DNA of 7,584 bases from Eubacteriales Family XIII. Incertae Sedis bacterium. Its GTDB lineage: Bacteria; Bacillota; Clostridia; Peptostreptococcales; Anaerovoracaceae. This document shows positions 1 through 6,403 of the stretch, piece by piece (position 1 is the first letter of the stretch; the number at the start of each line of letters is the position of its first letter). The position numbers and the translations under genes were made by a program. The notes beneath the pieces were generated by a model. That model saw nothing but the letters and a program-made list of their open reading frames with translations. It searched no databases and was not told the DNA's origin. The stretch spans positions 1-7,584 of the forward strand of contig JAISEX010000216.1 of NCBI GenBank assembly GCA_031263875.1. Reading direction: 5' to 3'.

Positions 1-484
1 CCGTTTTATTGGGATGGGAAGTGGAAGGAAGAAATTTTTATTTTTTGGTTTTTGTTATTGCGGAGCGAATTCAGGGAGACGGCATGATGAGAATGATTAC
101 GTCATGCTCTGCTCTCGCCGTTGGAAGCCGCTCGCGTGATAAGCCCGTTCGCCGGAGGGAGGACGAGGATGTTGTTTGCTTTGTCCGCATGTGTTCGCGC
201 AAGGGATCGGAGGGGTGCGGCAGCAGCCGCGGCGCGGACGGGGACGCACAGAGAGGCTGAGAGTTGGTAACGAAGCGGTTCACACATTTTCAGCGCACGT
301 CATGAGCGCCGGGGCCGGAGCGAAGCGGAGCCCCGCAGAGCCCGGTGGGGCTGTCCCTGTCATGATTCTTGATGCGTGAATAATTACATTATTTCCCATT
401 TGATAATATCCGCTGGAGTTAGTTGCGACAGCCCCATGCGCCCGCACTATCGGCCCCGAGAAAAACACCCGTGGTCGCTGTCCG
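1..484. other. Gene-free region downstream of thiI, containing repeat copy A
   Basis: No frame here gives a protein I recognise. The short open frames have low-complexity Arg/Ser/Gly-rich translations typical of GC-rich noncoding DNA. Positions 1-60 are T-rich and G-rich with no clear structure. From 196 to 443 lies a three-block repeat (separate entry). I looked for a thiI terminator just below position 485 on the minus strand. There is a run of five T (minus sense, near 463-467), but only a trivial 3-bp stem precedes it, so I do not call one. Confidence 0.6.
196..443 (-). repeat. Dispersed repeat, copy A (inverted relative to copy B)
   Basis: Three blocks match copy B at 1753-1931 in reverse orientation. 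Block M1 is 196-230, containing AAGGGATCGGAGGGGTGCG; it differs from 1898-1931 by one gap and one substitution. Block M2 is 325-351; it matches 1853-1879 at 24 of 27 positions, with all three differences in the centre. Block M3 is 428-443, ACAGCCCCATGCGCCC; it is identical to the complement of 1753-1768. Relative to copy B, copy A carries about 77 extra bases between M1 and M2. Within copy A, TGGGGCTGTC (346-355) and GACAGCCCCA (427-436) form a perfect 10-bp inverted repeat around an AT-rich core. M3 lies 41 bases from the thiI stop codon. No coding capacity is visible. The strand is arbitrary and marks opposite orientation to copy B. The nature of the element (MITE, REP-like, RNA element) is unknown. 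Confidence 0.75.
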
Positions 485-1693
485 TTACGCGCGGATAACG
501 ACGGTTTCCTCCTCCGCGATCCTCGCGGCGATCAGCTCCTCGATATCCGGTATGCCCGCTTCGGCCGCCTCGACTTCGGCAAGCGTCGGCTTCGTGGCCG
601 GATGCCGCGGCAGAAAGACGGTGCAGCAGTCCTCGAAGGGCTCGATGGACTTTTCGTACGTCCCGATCTCCCGCGCCAGATCCATGATATCGGTCTTGTC
701 CATGGCGATCAGCGGCCGCATCACGGGCAGCGTCACCGCCCGGTCCGTCACGTAAATCGATTCCGCCGTCTGGCTCGCCACCTGGCCGAGGCTCTCGCCC
801 GTCACGAGCATATTGCATTTCGCGCCCAGCGCAAGCCTCTCCGCGATCTTCATCATAAACCTCCGCACGAGTATGGTCATCAGATGGTCGGGGCAATGCG
901 CCGCTATCGCCTCCTGCGCCGGCAGCAGATTGATCTCGTGCATCGTGAACGTTCCCGTATAACCCGCGAGTATCCGCGCCAGTTCCTCGACTTTCTCCTT
1001 CGCGCGCCCGCTCGTATAGGGATAGGAATGGTAGTGGACGACCTCCACGGACATGCCGCGCTTCGCCATCAGCCACAGGGCGACGGGGCTGTCGATGCCC
1101 CCCGAAAGCAGGACCATGCCCTTCCCGTTGGTGCCGATCGGCATACCGCCGTGGCACGAAACCTTCTCGTCAAAAATAAAGACCTCGCCGACCCGCAGGT
1201 GGACGTTCAGCGAAACCGCCGGGTTCGTCATATCCGCCTTGACCTCGCCGCCGAACGCCTCGATAACGGCCTCGCCCGTGAGCGCCGCGATCTCCGGCGA
1301 CGTAACGGGATACCGCTTATCCGAACGCTTGCCAAAAACCTTGAAAGTCAGCGGACGCTCCGCGCGTTCCGCAAGCCGCTGCCGCATCAGCTCGCTGGCC
1401 GCCTCATAGACGTCGCCGAGCTCCGTGCCGCCGAGCCGCACCGCCGGACTGATCGAATAGATGCCGAAGACGCGCGTCAATCGGCGAATAAGCTCGTCCG
1501 CCAGAGCGGGCAAACGCTCTCTCTCGCCCGCAACCACGATAAGCCCCGCGTCCCGCCGCACCGAAACGCCGGGAATGCCTGCCAGCGCGCGCCCGATACG
1601 CCGCTGCAGCGTCTTTTCAAAATACGGCTTGTTCATTCCCTTCAGGGAAATCTCCCCGTACCGCACGATCAATATTTCTTTTTTATCCGTCAT
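485..1693 (-). CDS. thiI: tRNA 4-thiouridine synthetase ThiI (no rhodanese domain)
   Basis: ThiI adenylates U8 of tRNA and replaces its oxygen with sulfur, giving 4-thiouridine, a near-UV sensor; in some bacteria it also feeds thiamin thiazole synthesis. The 402-residue protein shows the family order: an N-terminal ferredoxin-like part (about 1-70, RYGEISLKG at 11-19), a THUMP RNA-binding region (about 70-170), then an ATP-pyrophosphatase domain with PP-loop SGGIDSPVA at 197-205. GESLGQVASQT (299-309) and the cysteine-bearing EDCCTVFLPRHPATKP (354-369) are typical. The protein ends near 402 like the short Bacillus ThiI and lacks the C-terminal rhodanese domain of E. coli ThiI. Sulfur is therefore probably passed directly by a cysteine desulfurase, and one is encoded upstream at 2338-3561. 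The ATG at 1693 is supported by a good Shine-Dalgarno. Repeat-rich DNA separates it from that desulfurase gene, so it may have its own promoter; I could not place one. Confidence 0.95.
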   Translation of the reverse strand: MTDKKEILIVRYGEISLKGMNKPYFEKTLQRRIGRALAGIPGVSVRRDAGLIVVAGERERLPALADELIRRLTRVFGIYSISPAVRLGGTELGDVYEAASELMRQRLAERAERPLTFKVFGKRSDKRYPVTSPEIAALTGEAVIEAFGGEVKADMTNPAVSLNVHLRVGEVFIFDEKVSCHGGMPIGTNGKGMVLLSGGIDSPVALWLMAKRGMSVEVVHYHSYPYTSGRAKEKVEELARILAGYTGTFTMHEINLLPAQEAIAAHCPDHLMTILVRRFMMKIAERLALGAKCNMLVTGESLGQVASQTAESIYVTDRAVTLPVMRPLIAMDKTDIMDLAREIGTYEKSIEPFEDCCTVFLPRHPATKPTLAEVEAAEAGIPDIEELIAARIAEEETVVIRA

Positions 1694-1695
1694 GT

Positions 1696-1704
1696 ATTCC
1701 TCTT
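1696..1704 (-). promoter_or_regulatory. Ribosome binding site of thiI
   Basis: On the minus strand AAGAGGAAT lies just before the thiI ATG. The AGAGGA core has about 5 bases of spacing, which fixes the start at 1693. Confidence 0.7.
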
Positions 1705-1752
1705 AATCTTTGCGAAAAACACCGTTTCGCTGAACCGCATAACTATTTTTGG

Positions 1753-1931
1753 GGGCGCATGGGGCTGTTTCGCGGGTTGCTTACTAAAAAATATCTTTAA
1801 AAAGCCGTGCCGCGCGAATGGTTTCCATATTTTTCCTCACGCCCTCGAAACCGCCCCACCGGGCTATTCGGGGCTCCGCGTTCGCTTCGGCCGCTTCGCG
1901 GCTGCTTCGCACCCCTCCGATCCCTTGCGCG
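1753..1931 (+). repeat. Dispersed repeat, copy B
   Basis: This is the counterpart of copy A (196-443) in opposite orientation: M3 1753-1768, M2 1853-1879, M1 1898-1931. Inside it, TGGGGCTGTTTCG (1760-1772) and CGAAACCGCCCCA (1846-1858) are complementary at 12 of 13 positions and enclose an AT-rich core that is not visibly related to the core of copy A. A small hairpin, GCCGC-TTC-GCGGC, occupies 1890-1902. M3 begins 60 bases upstream of the thiI start, so the element provides most of the thiI upstream region and could carry its promoter (inference). Confidence 0.75.
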
Positions 1932-1948
1932 TCGCCTTCGCTCACTCC

Positions 1949-2078
1949 GTTCGCTCCGGCTCTCCGTAGGGGGCTCTGCCCCCTCTCGGCGGACTGCCTG
2001 TTTTACGCGGCTTCAGCCGCAAAGTAAAACAGGACAGCGTAGCGAGGCAACGCCGAGCGGAGAAGTGAGCCTGCGAAC
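1949..2078. repeat. Large nested palindrome (potential branched hairpin)
   Basis: Successive arms pair in nested order. GTTCGC (1949-1954) pairs with GCGAAC (2073-2078); GGC (1958-1960) with GCC (2069-2071); TCTCCG (1961-1966) with CGGAGA (2058-2063); CTCGGCG (1985-1991) with CGCCGAG (2051-2057); CCTGTTTTAC (1997-2006) with GTAAAACAGG (2024-2033); and GCGGCT (2007-2012) with AGCCGC (2015-2020) across a TC tip. A side hairpin, AGGGGGC-TCT-GCCCCCT (1968-1984), branches from the left arm. The right arm has bulges AAA (2021-2023) and AGTGA (2064-2068). The pairings are read directly; whether the structure acts as DNA or as RNA is unknown. Confidence 0.7.
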
Positions 2079-2093
2079 GTTAGCTCCGTCGTA

Positions 2094-2134
2094 CCTCGCA
2101 CATCGAGGAGCGCAGGGCTTCAGCCCGTGGCGCT
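2094..2134. repeat. Two adjacent hairpins, the second with a GGCTTCAGCC tip
   Basis: CCTCG-CACAT-CGAGG spans 2094-2108. It is followed at once by AGCGC (2109-2113) pairing with GCGCT (2130-2134), enclosing GGGCTTCAGCCC (2115-2126). The second hairpin has a 3-base bulge, GTG, on its right side only. That tip-plus-bulge layout matches the hairpin at 1997-2033 (tip GCGGCTTCAGCCGC, right-side bulge AAA), so the two look like members of one hairpin family. Confidence 0.6.
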
Positions 2135-2337
2135 CTACCGTGCGCGGGACATACGCGAACTTCCGCGCCGCCACAGTAACGTCCGTCATTACGGCCATAG
2201 CCGTCCCTTGTGCGGGCAAAAAACACCTCACGCCCGTTTCTTCCTCCGGCGTCCCCGTTTCCCGCCCGCGCGCCAAAAACACGCGAGATGCGGATATTAC
2301 GCAAAGCATCCTCTCCCCTGCCGTCCCCCTTCACCCG

Positions 2338-3561
2338 TTACCGCAGCGACCCCGTCTTCCGAAACCGAAACACCGCCGCGGCAAGTTTCTCCGCCGCGTA
2401 GTCTATTTCCGCATCCGTCGTGTACCGGCTGAAACTGAAACGTATCGCGCCCTCGGCCTCCGCATCGGAAAGTCCGATGGACTTCAGCACGGAACCATGA
2501 TTCCCGTTCCGTTTCCCCAGCGATGCGCAGGCGGTTCCCGTCGATACGAACACGCCGTCCCGCTCGAGATCGTGGACGATGACCTCGCCCCTCGTCCCCG
2601 CAAACGAAACGTTCAGGATAAAGGGCGAACACCGGCCCGCCTCACCGGACGGCGACGCTTCGCGGGGGCTGTTTATCATTATATCCGGAATTTCACTCTC
2701 TATCGCGTCCAGAAGCCTCGTCCGCAGACGCAGCGCGTGTTCCGCGTTCTCCGTCATGTCCGTGCACGCTTCCCGCGCGGCAACCGCAAAACCCGCGATT
2801 CCCGGCACGTTTTCCGTACCCGAACGGCGGCCCGCCTCCTGTCCCCCGCCGAAAATCAGCGGGAATATTTTTTCGGGATAAGCGCAGCAGAGCGCCCCCA
2901 CACCCTTGGGGCCGTGGATCTTGTGTGCGCTGATGCTCTGGGCGTCAGGCTCCCGGCTCAGCGGCACTTTGCCGAACGCCTGGACCGCGTCGCAGTGGAT
3001 TACCGGCTTCGGGCCTCCCGCGCCCTCCGCGAATTCCCTGACGATACGCGAAATTTCATCGACCGGCTGAATAGTCCCGATTTCGCTGTTGACCTGCATC
3101 ACGGACACGAGATCGGCGCGTCCCTGCTCGAGCGCGGAGATAAGCGCCTCCGTATCGACCATGCCGGGCGCAGCCGTTTCGCGCCCCTGGCAATTTATCC
3201 GCGTCAGACCGGCGCCGAGCGACGCAAGCCGCTCCGCGGGAGCGGACACGGCCGGATGTTCTATGGCTGAAATAAGCACGCGTTTCCGGGTTATCTTCGC
3301 GGGATCCCGCATCAGGGACGCAAAGATGAGATTATCGGCTTCGGTCCCGCCGGACGTAAAAATCACGCCCGCAGGCGCCACGCCCGCAGAGCCGGCAATC
3401 ACGCCGCGCGCATCCTTCACCGCGCGCTGCGCGTCCTGCCCGAACGAATGAAGCGACGACGGATTGGCGTATTCCTCCGCCATGCCGCGCATAACAGCCG
3501 CGCAGACCGCCTCGGACGCCCGCGTCGTCGCGCTGTTGTCTAAATAGGCCCGCATGTTCAT
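2338..3561 (-). CDS. nifS: Cysteine desulfurase, NifS/IscS-like (class V aminotransferase fold)
   Basis: A PLP enzyme that converts cysteine to alanine and carries the sulfur as a persulfide, for tRNA thiolation, Fe-S clusters or cofactors. The 407 residues show the standard order: YLDNSATT (6-13), GGTEADN (71-77), SAIEHPAV with the PLP-stacking His at 102, HCDAVQA with Asp191, SAHKIHGPKGVG with the Schiff-base Lys at 214, GGGQE and RSGT (238-249), and the mobile-loop Cys345 in STGTACAS (340-347). This resembles group I desulfurases. The start follows the rny stop by 3 bases. A second ATG at 3555 (protein starting MRAYLD) has better spacing from the AGG motif and may be the real start; the two differ by only two residues. 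Given thiI downstream, a role like Bacillus NifZ as dedicated ThiI donor is the best guess (inference). The symbol marks the family, not nitrogen fixation; a general Fe-S role is possible. Confidence 0.92.
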   Translation of the reverse strand: MNMRAYLDNSATTRASEAVCAAVMRGMAEEYANPSSLHSFGQDAQRAVKDARGVIAGSAGVAPAGVIFTSGGTEADNLIFASLMRDPAKITRKRVLISAIEHPAVSAPAERLASLGAGLTRINCQGRETAAPGMVDTEALISALEQGRADLVSVMQVNSEIGTIQPVDEISRIVREFAEGAGGPKPVIHCDAVQAFGKVPLSREPDAQSISAHKIHGPKGVGALCCAYPEKIFPLIFGGGQEAGRRSGTENVPGIAGFAVAAREACTDMTENAEHALRLRTRLLDAIESEIPDIMINSPREASPSGEAGRCSPFILNVSFAGTRGEVIVHDLERDGVFVSTGTACASLGKRNGNHGSVLKSIGLSDAEAEGAIRFSFSRYTTDAEIDYAAEKLAAAVFRFRKTGSLR

Positions 3562-3564
3562 TAC

Positions 3565-5115
3565 CTATTTTGCGTAATCGATCGCTCTGGTTTCTCTGAG
3601 TACGTTTACTTTTATATGTCCCGGATATTCGAGCTCGCTTTCGATCTTCTTGCTGATCTCGCGCGCGAGGAAGACGATATCCTGATCGTTCATCTCGTCG
3701 GGCTTCGCCACGATGCGTATCTCGCGTCCGGCCTGTATCGCGTAAGAGCGCTCGACGCCCTTCGTCGTGTTCGCGATCTCCTCGAGCTTCTGCAAACGCT
3801 TGATATAGGTTTCGAGCGTTTCCCGGCGCGCGCCCGGTCGGGCGGCGGAAAGCGCGTCCGCGGCCGTAATAAGCACCGCCTCGAGGCTCTTGGGTTCGTA
3901 ATCGCCGTGGTGCGACGCCATTCCATCGATAACCGCCTGCGGCTCCTTGTATTTGCGCAGCAGATCGATGCCGATATCGACGTGCGTCCCCTCGACCTCG
4001 TGATCCACGGCCTTGCCGATATCGTGCAAAAGTCCCGCCCGCTTCGCAAGCACGGGATCGAGTCCGAGTTCGCTCGCCATCAGCCCCGCGAGATGCGCGA
4101 CTTCCGTGGAATGCTTCAGGACGTTCTGCCCGTAACTCGTCCGGTATTTGAGCCGTCCGAGCAATTTCACCAGTTCCGGATGGATATTATGGACGTCGAC
4201 CTCGAAGGTCGCCTGTTCGCCCGCGTCCTTGATAATGTTCGCGACTTCCTTTTCAGCCTTGTGCACCATCTCCTCGATACGCGCGGGATGGATCCTGCCG
4301 TCCACAATGAGCTTTTCCAAACTCAGCCGCGCGACCTCGCGCTTCACCGGATCGAAACCCGACAGCACGACGGCTTCGGGCGTATCGTCGATAATCAGGT
4401 CGATGCCCGTCATCGTTTCGATCGCCCTGATATTACGGCCCTCGCGTCCGATAATGCGGCCCTTCATCTCGTCGTTCGGCAGCGGCACCACGGAAACCGT
4501 GGTTTCGGCGACATGGTCGGCGGCGCACCGCTGTATCGCGCCCGTGATGATCTCCCGCGCCTTGCTCTCGCCCTTTTCGCGCGCGTCGGCCTCTATCTCG
4601 CGAATCAGCACCGCGGCCTCCGAGCGTATTTCCTTCTCGACGTTGTTCAGGAGGATCTGCTTCGCCTCGTCCTTCGTATAACCGGAAATCTTTTCGAGCT
4701 CCTCGTTCTGGCGCTGAAGCTGCTCGTCGAGCTCGCTCTCCTTCCGCGTGATGCTCTTTTCCTTTTGCGTAATGCTTTCTTCCTTCTTCTCGATGTTCTC
4801 GAGCTTGCGGTCTATCGACTCCTCCTTCTGGACAAGCCGGCGTTCCGAGCGCTGGACTTCCGACCGCCGCCCGCGGATTTCATCATCCGCGTCCTTCTTT
4901 ATCTTATGCGCTTCCTCCTTCGCCTCGATAACACGCTCTTTTTTCAAGGCTTCGACCTGCCGTTCGGCGTCCGAGAGCATGTTACGGGCGGTAAGTTCCG
5001 CATTTCCAACGAGTTTTTCACTTCGCGACTTGTGTAAGATATAACCCACAAAAAGACCGGCGAGCAGTACGAAGACCAGTGATGCAATAAATATCGGTAG
5101 TATTAAATTATCCAT
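3565..5115 (-). CDS. rny: Ribonuclease Y
   Basis: RNase Y is a membrane-anchored endoribonuclease that starts mRNA decay in many Bacillota, in place of RNase E. The 516-residue protein is close to the usual length of about 520 and has every expected part. There is an N-terminal membrane helix (about 5-27). A long Glu/Lys/Arg-rich coiled coil follows (about 30-190, with KEESI/KEKSI-type repeats at 97-125). Next is a KH RNA-binding domain with GREGRN at 223-228, then an HD phosphohydrolase domain with the metal-binding HD pair at His364-Asp365 (GLLHDIGKA), and a conserved C-terminal region. The ATG at 5115 precedes the membrane helix directly; its Shine-Dalgarno is weak (GGAA about 7 bases away). 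A near-consensus promoter lies upstream at 5184-5213. nifS follows after only 3 bases and is probably co-transcribed. No abnormality is seen in the protein. Confidence 0.97.
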   Translation of the reverse strand: MDNLILPIFIASLVFVLLAGLFVGYILHKSRSEKLVGNAELTARNMLSDAERQVEALKKERVIEAKEEAHKIKKDADDEIRGRRSEVQRSERRLVQKEESIDRKLENIEKKEESITQKEKSITRKESELDEQLQRQNEELEKISGYTKDEAKQILLNNVEKEIRSEAAVLIREIEADAREKGESKAREIITGAIQRCAADHVAETTVSVVPLPNDEMKGRIIGREGRNIRAIETMTGIDLIIDDTPEAVVLSGFDPVKREVARLSLEKLIVDGRIHPARIEEMVHKAEKEVANIIKDAGEQATFEVDVHNIHPELVKLLGRLKYRTSYGQNVLKHSTEVAHLAGLMASELGLDPVLAKRAGLLHDIGKAVDHEVEGTHVDIGIDLLRKYKEPQAVIDGMASHHGDYEPKSLEAVLITAADALSAARPGARRETLETYIKRLQKLEEIANTTKGVERSYAIQAGREIRIVAKPDEMNDQDIVFLAREISKKIESELEYPGHIKVNVLRETRAIDYAK

Positions 5116-5161
5116 ATTCGGTTTCCAGTTCCAATCTATAAAAGATACGTTACATAAAGAG

Positions 5162-5191
5162 TTGTTACTAATATACTATATGTATTATAAT
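5162..5191 (+). promoter_or_regulatory. Predicted sigma-70/SigA promoter of rodA
   Basis: TTGTTA (5162-5167) and TATAAT (5186-5191) are separated by 18 bases. The start would be near 5198, giving a leader of roughly 33 bases to the rodA ATG at 5231. No Shine-Dalgarno is visible in that leader (ATCAATAAACACTAAATT precedes the ATG). The -35 is weaker than that of the opposing rny promoter. Confidence 0.65.
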
Positions 5192-5213
5192 TGTAGTGGT
5201 ACGCATATGTCAA
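5184..5213 (-). promoter_or_regulatory. Predicted sigma-70/SigA promoter of rny (-nifS)
   Basis: On the minus strand a perfect TTGACA (complement of 5208-5213) and a perfect TATAAT (complement of 5184-5189) are separated by 18 bases. Transcription would begin near 5177, giving a leader of about 60 bases before the rny ATG. The region is strongly AT-rich against GC-rich surroundings. The -10 overlaps the rodA -10 on the other strand. Confidence 0.8.
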
Positions 5214-5230
5214 TCAATAAACACTAAATT

Positions 5231-6370
5231 ATGGAAACAATATTACAAACAATTAAAAAAATAGACTTTTTGCTGATACTTTCGCCGTTGCTGCTCGGCG
5301 CGTTCAGCGTCATTATGATAAACAGCATCACCTCGGGCGGCGGTTCCTACTCGAGGGCCGTCCTCGTGCAGGCCCTCGCTTTCGGCCTGGGGCTTCTCGC
5401 GATGACCGCGGCGGCGCTGATGGATCCCGTGTTCCTCTACCGCCTCAAGTGGCTGTTCTACGCGCTGTGTTTCGTTCTGCAGCTCACGGTCTTTATTCCG
5501 GGGCTCGCCGTCGACGCGGCGACTACGGGCGGCCAGCAGGCATGGATCAACCTCGGCATCACGACGATGCAGCCGTCCGAACTCGTCAAGATAACCTTTA
5601 TCGTATTCCTCGCTTCGTGGCTCGATGAAAAGCGCGAAACGCTGTTTACGTTTAAAGGCTTTCTGCGCACGGCGGTCCCCGCGCTGCCCGTTATCGCGCT
5701 CGTCGCCTCTATCGACATGGGCGCCGGCGTTGTTCACTTTTTCATCTTCGTCGGCATGGTATTCGCGGCGGGATTGCGCGGCAGGCTGTTCGGCCAGCTT
5801 GCGGCCGCTTTCTTTATCTCGACGCCGATCATCTACCGGTTTTTAGCCGACCACCAGAAAAGCCGTTTTGAAGCCGTCCTCCACCCCTCGAACACCGAAC
5901 TGAAGGAAACCTGGCAACTGCTCCAATCGAAGACCGCCATCGGCAGCGGCGGGCTTTTCGGCAAGGGCCTCGGCAACGGGACCGTCAAGGAATCCGGCCT
6001 CGTCCCGGTACAGGAATCCGACTTTATCTTCTCGATAATCTGCGAGGAAACCGGCTTTGTCGGCGGCATGGCGGTGATCCTGATCTACGCCCTGTTCCTG
6101 TTCCGCATCTGGCGCACGGTCACGCAGGCGCGCGAAGTATCCGGCGCCCTCGTCTGCGTGGGCTTTCTGTGCATGTTCGGCTTCCAGATATTCGAGAACA
6201 TCGGAATGACGCTCGGCATCATGCCTATCGCGGGCATAACGCTGCCCTTCCTTTCCGCGGGCGGCACGTCGGTCATCGCGAATATGATCGGCGTCGGCCT
6301 TATTATCGGCATCGGTGTCCGCAGCAAAGCGAAAACCTACAAACATATTTCCACCGAAACCGCGATGTAA
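5231..6370 (+). CDS. rodA: SEDS peptidoglycan glycosyltransferase, RodA type
   Basis: A polytopic SEDS protein that polymerises lipid II into glycan strands with a partner class B PBP; RodA serves the elongation machinery, FtsW the divisome. The 379 residues contain about ten membrane segments. Family motifs are present: WINLG (105-109), QPSE (114-117), IDMG with Asp162 matching the usual PDLG, GSGGLFGKG (238-246), SDFIFS with the presumed catalytic Asp264 (E. coli RodA Asp262 equivalent), FQIFENIGMTLGIMPIAG and PFLSAGGTS (339-347). Some usual residues differ: VPVQESD in place of the common PExxTD, and SAGGTS in place of SYGGSS. RodA is favoured over FtsW/SpoVE by the neighbouring PBP2-like and minD genes and the IGMTLGIMP form of that motif; FtsW cannot be excluded. 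The ATG at 5231 is followed by unusually AT-rich codons and has no Shine-Dalgarno. It converges on minD, with 33 bases between stop codons. Confidence 0.9.
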   Translation: METILQTIKKIDFLLILSPLLLGAFSVIMINSITSGGGSYSRAVLVQALAFGLGLLAMTAAALMDPVFLYRLKWLFYALCFVLQLTVFIPGLAVDAATTGGQQAWINLGITTMQPSELVKITFIVFLASWLDEKRETLFTFKGFLRTAVPALPVIALVASIDMGAGVVHFFIFVGMVFAAGLRGRLFGQLAAAFFISTPIIYRFLADHQKSRFEAVLHPSNTELKETWQLLQSKTAIGSGGLFGKGLGNGTVKESGLVPVQESDFIFSIICEETGFVGGMAVILIYALFLFRIWRTVTQAREVSGALVCVGFLCMFGFQIFENIGMTLGIMPIAGITLPFLSAGGTSVIANMIGVGLIIGIGVRSKAKTYKHISTETAM

Positions 6371-6371
6371 C

Positions 6372-6402
6372 GGGAGGGGCGGGAATGACGCCGCGCTCTC
6401 CC
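6372..6402. terminator. Hairpin between the convergent rodA and minD genes
   Basis: GGGAGGGGCGG (6372-6382) pairs with CCGC plus CTCTCCC (6391-6394 and 6396-6402), with one bulged G at 6395, one G-U pair and an 8-base loop. It fills nearly all of the 33-base gap between the two stop codons. A bidirectional transcription stop is plausible from position, but no T-run follows on either strand, so it is not a canonical intrinsic terminator. Confidence 0.4.
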
Positions 6403-6403
6403 C

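Larger units (their letters stand above)
1694..2337. other. 644-bp gene-free spacer between nifS and thiI, built of repeats and palindromes
   Basis: The spacer splits a functionally linked pair (cysteine desulfurase and ThiI). It contains, from left: the thiI leader; repeat copy B (1753-1931) with an AT-rich core around 1773-1845; a nested palindrome (1949-2078); two adjacent hairpins (2094-2134); and about 200 bases (2135-2337) in which I see only a small inverted repeat, ACGGC-CATA-GCCGT at 2191-2204. Open frames cross this stretch on both strands, but they read straight through the palindromes and resemble no protein I know. I found no convincing intrinsic terminator for nifS. Confidence 0.7.

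Noticed and set aside
455..484. Intrinsic terminator of thiI on the minus strand
   Set aside because: A T-run follows CACGGGTG, but the possible stem is only about 3 bp.
602..1969. Long plus-strand open frame (455 codons) opposite thiI
   Set aside because: It lies antisense to a clear ThiI gene and its translation is Arg/His/Leu-rich with no family motif. Such shadows are common in GC-rich genes.
1853..2134. CRISPR array
   Set aside because: The repeats are palindromes of different lengths and sequences without regular spacers, and no cas gene is present.
2212..2237. Intrinsic terminator after nifS (CGGGC/GCCCG arms near a run of A)
   Set aside because: The stem is 5 bp with a 14-base loop, and the A/T-run lies inside the loop rather than after the stem.
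2013..2309. Minus-strand open frame of 98 codons between nifS and thiI
   Set aside because: Much of it is the translated palindromic DNA (2013-2134), with no supporting start signal or known homology. The noncoding structured repeat explains it better.
1807..3270. Plus-strand open frame of 487 codons crossing the repeats and nifS
   Set aside because: It reads through the palindromes and antisense to the desulfurase, and the product is Arg-rich without recognisable domains.
3616..5037. Plus-strand open frame of 473 codons opposite rny
   Set aside because: It is a mirror of the RNase Y coding sequence; the protein shows no domain and there is no start signal.
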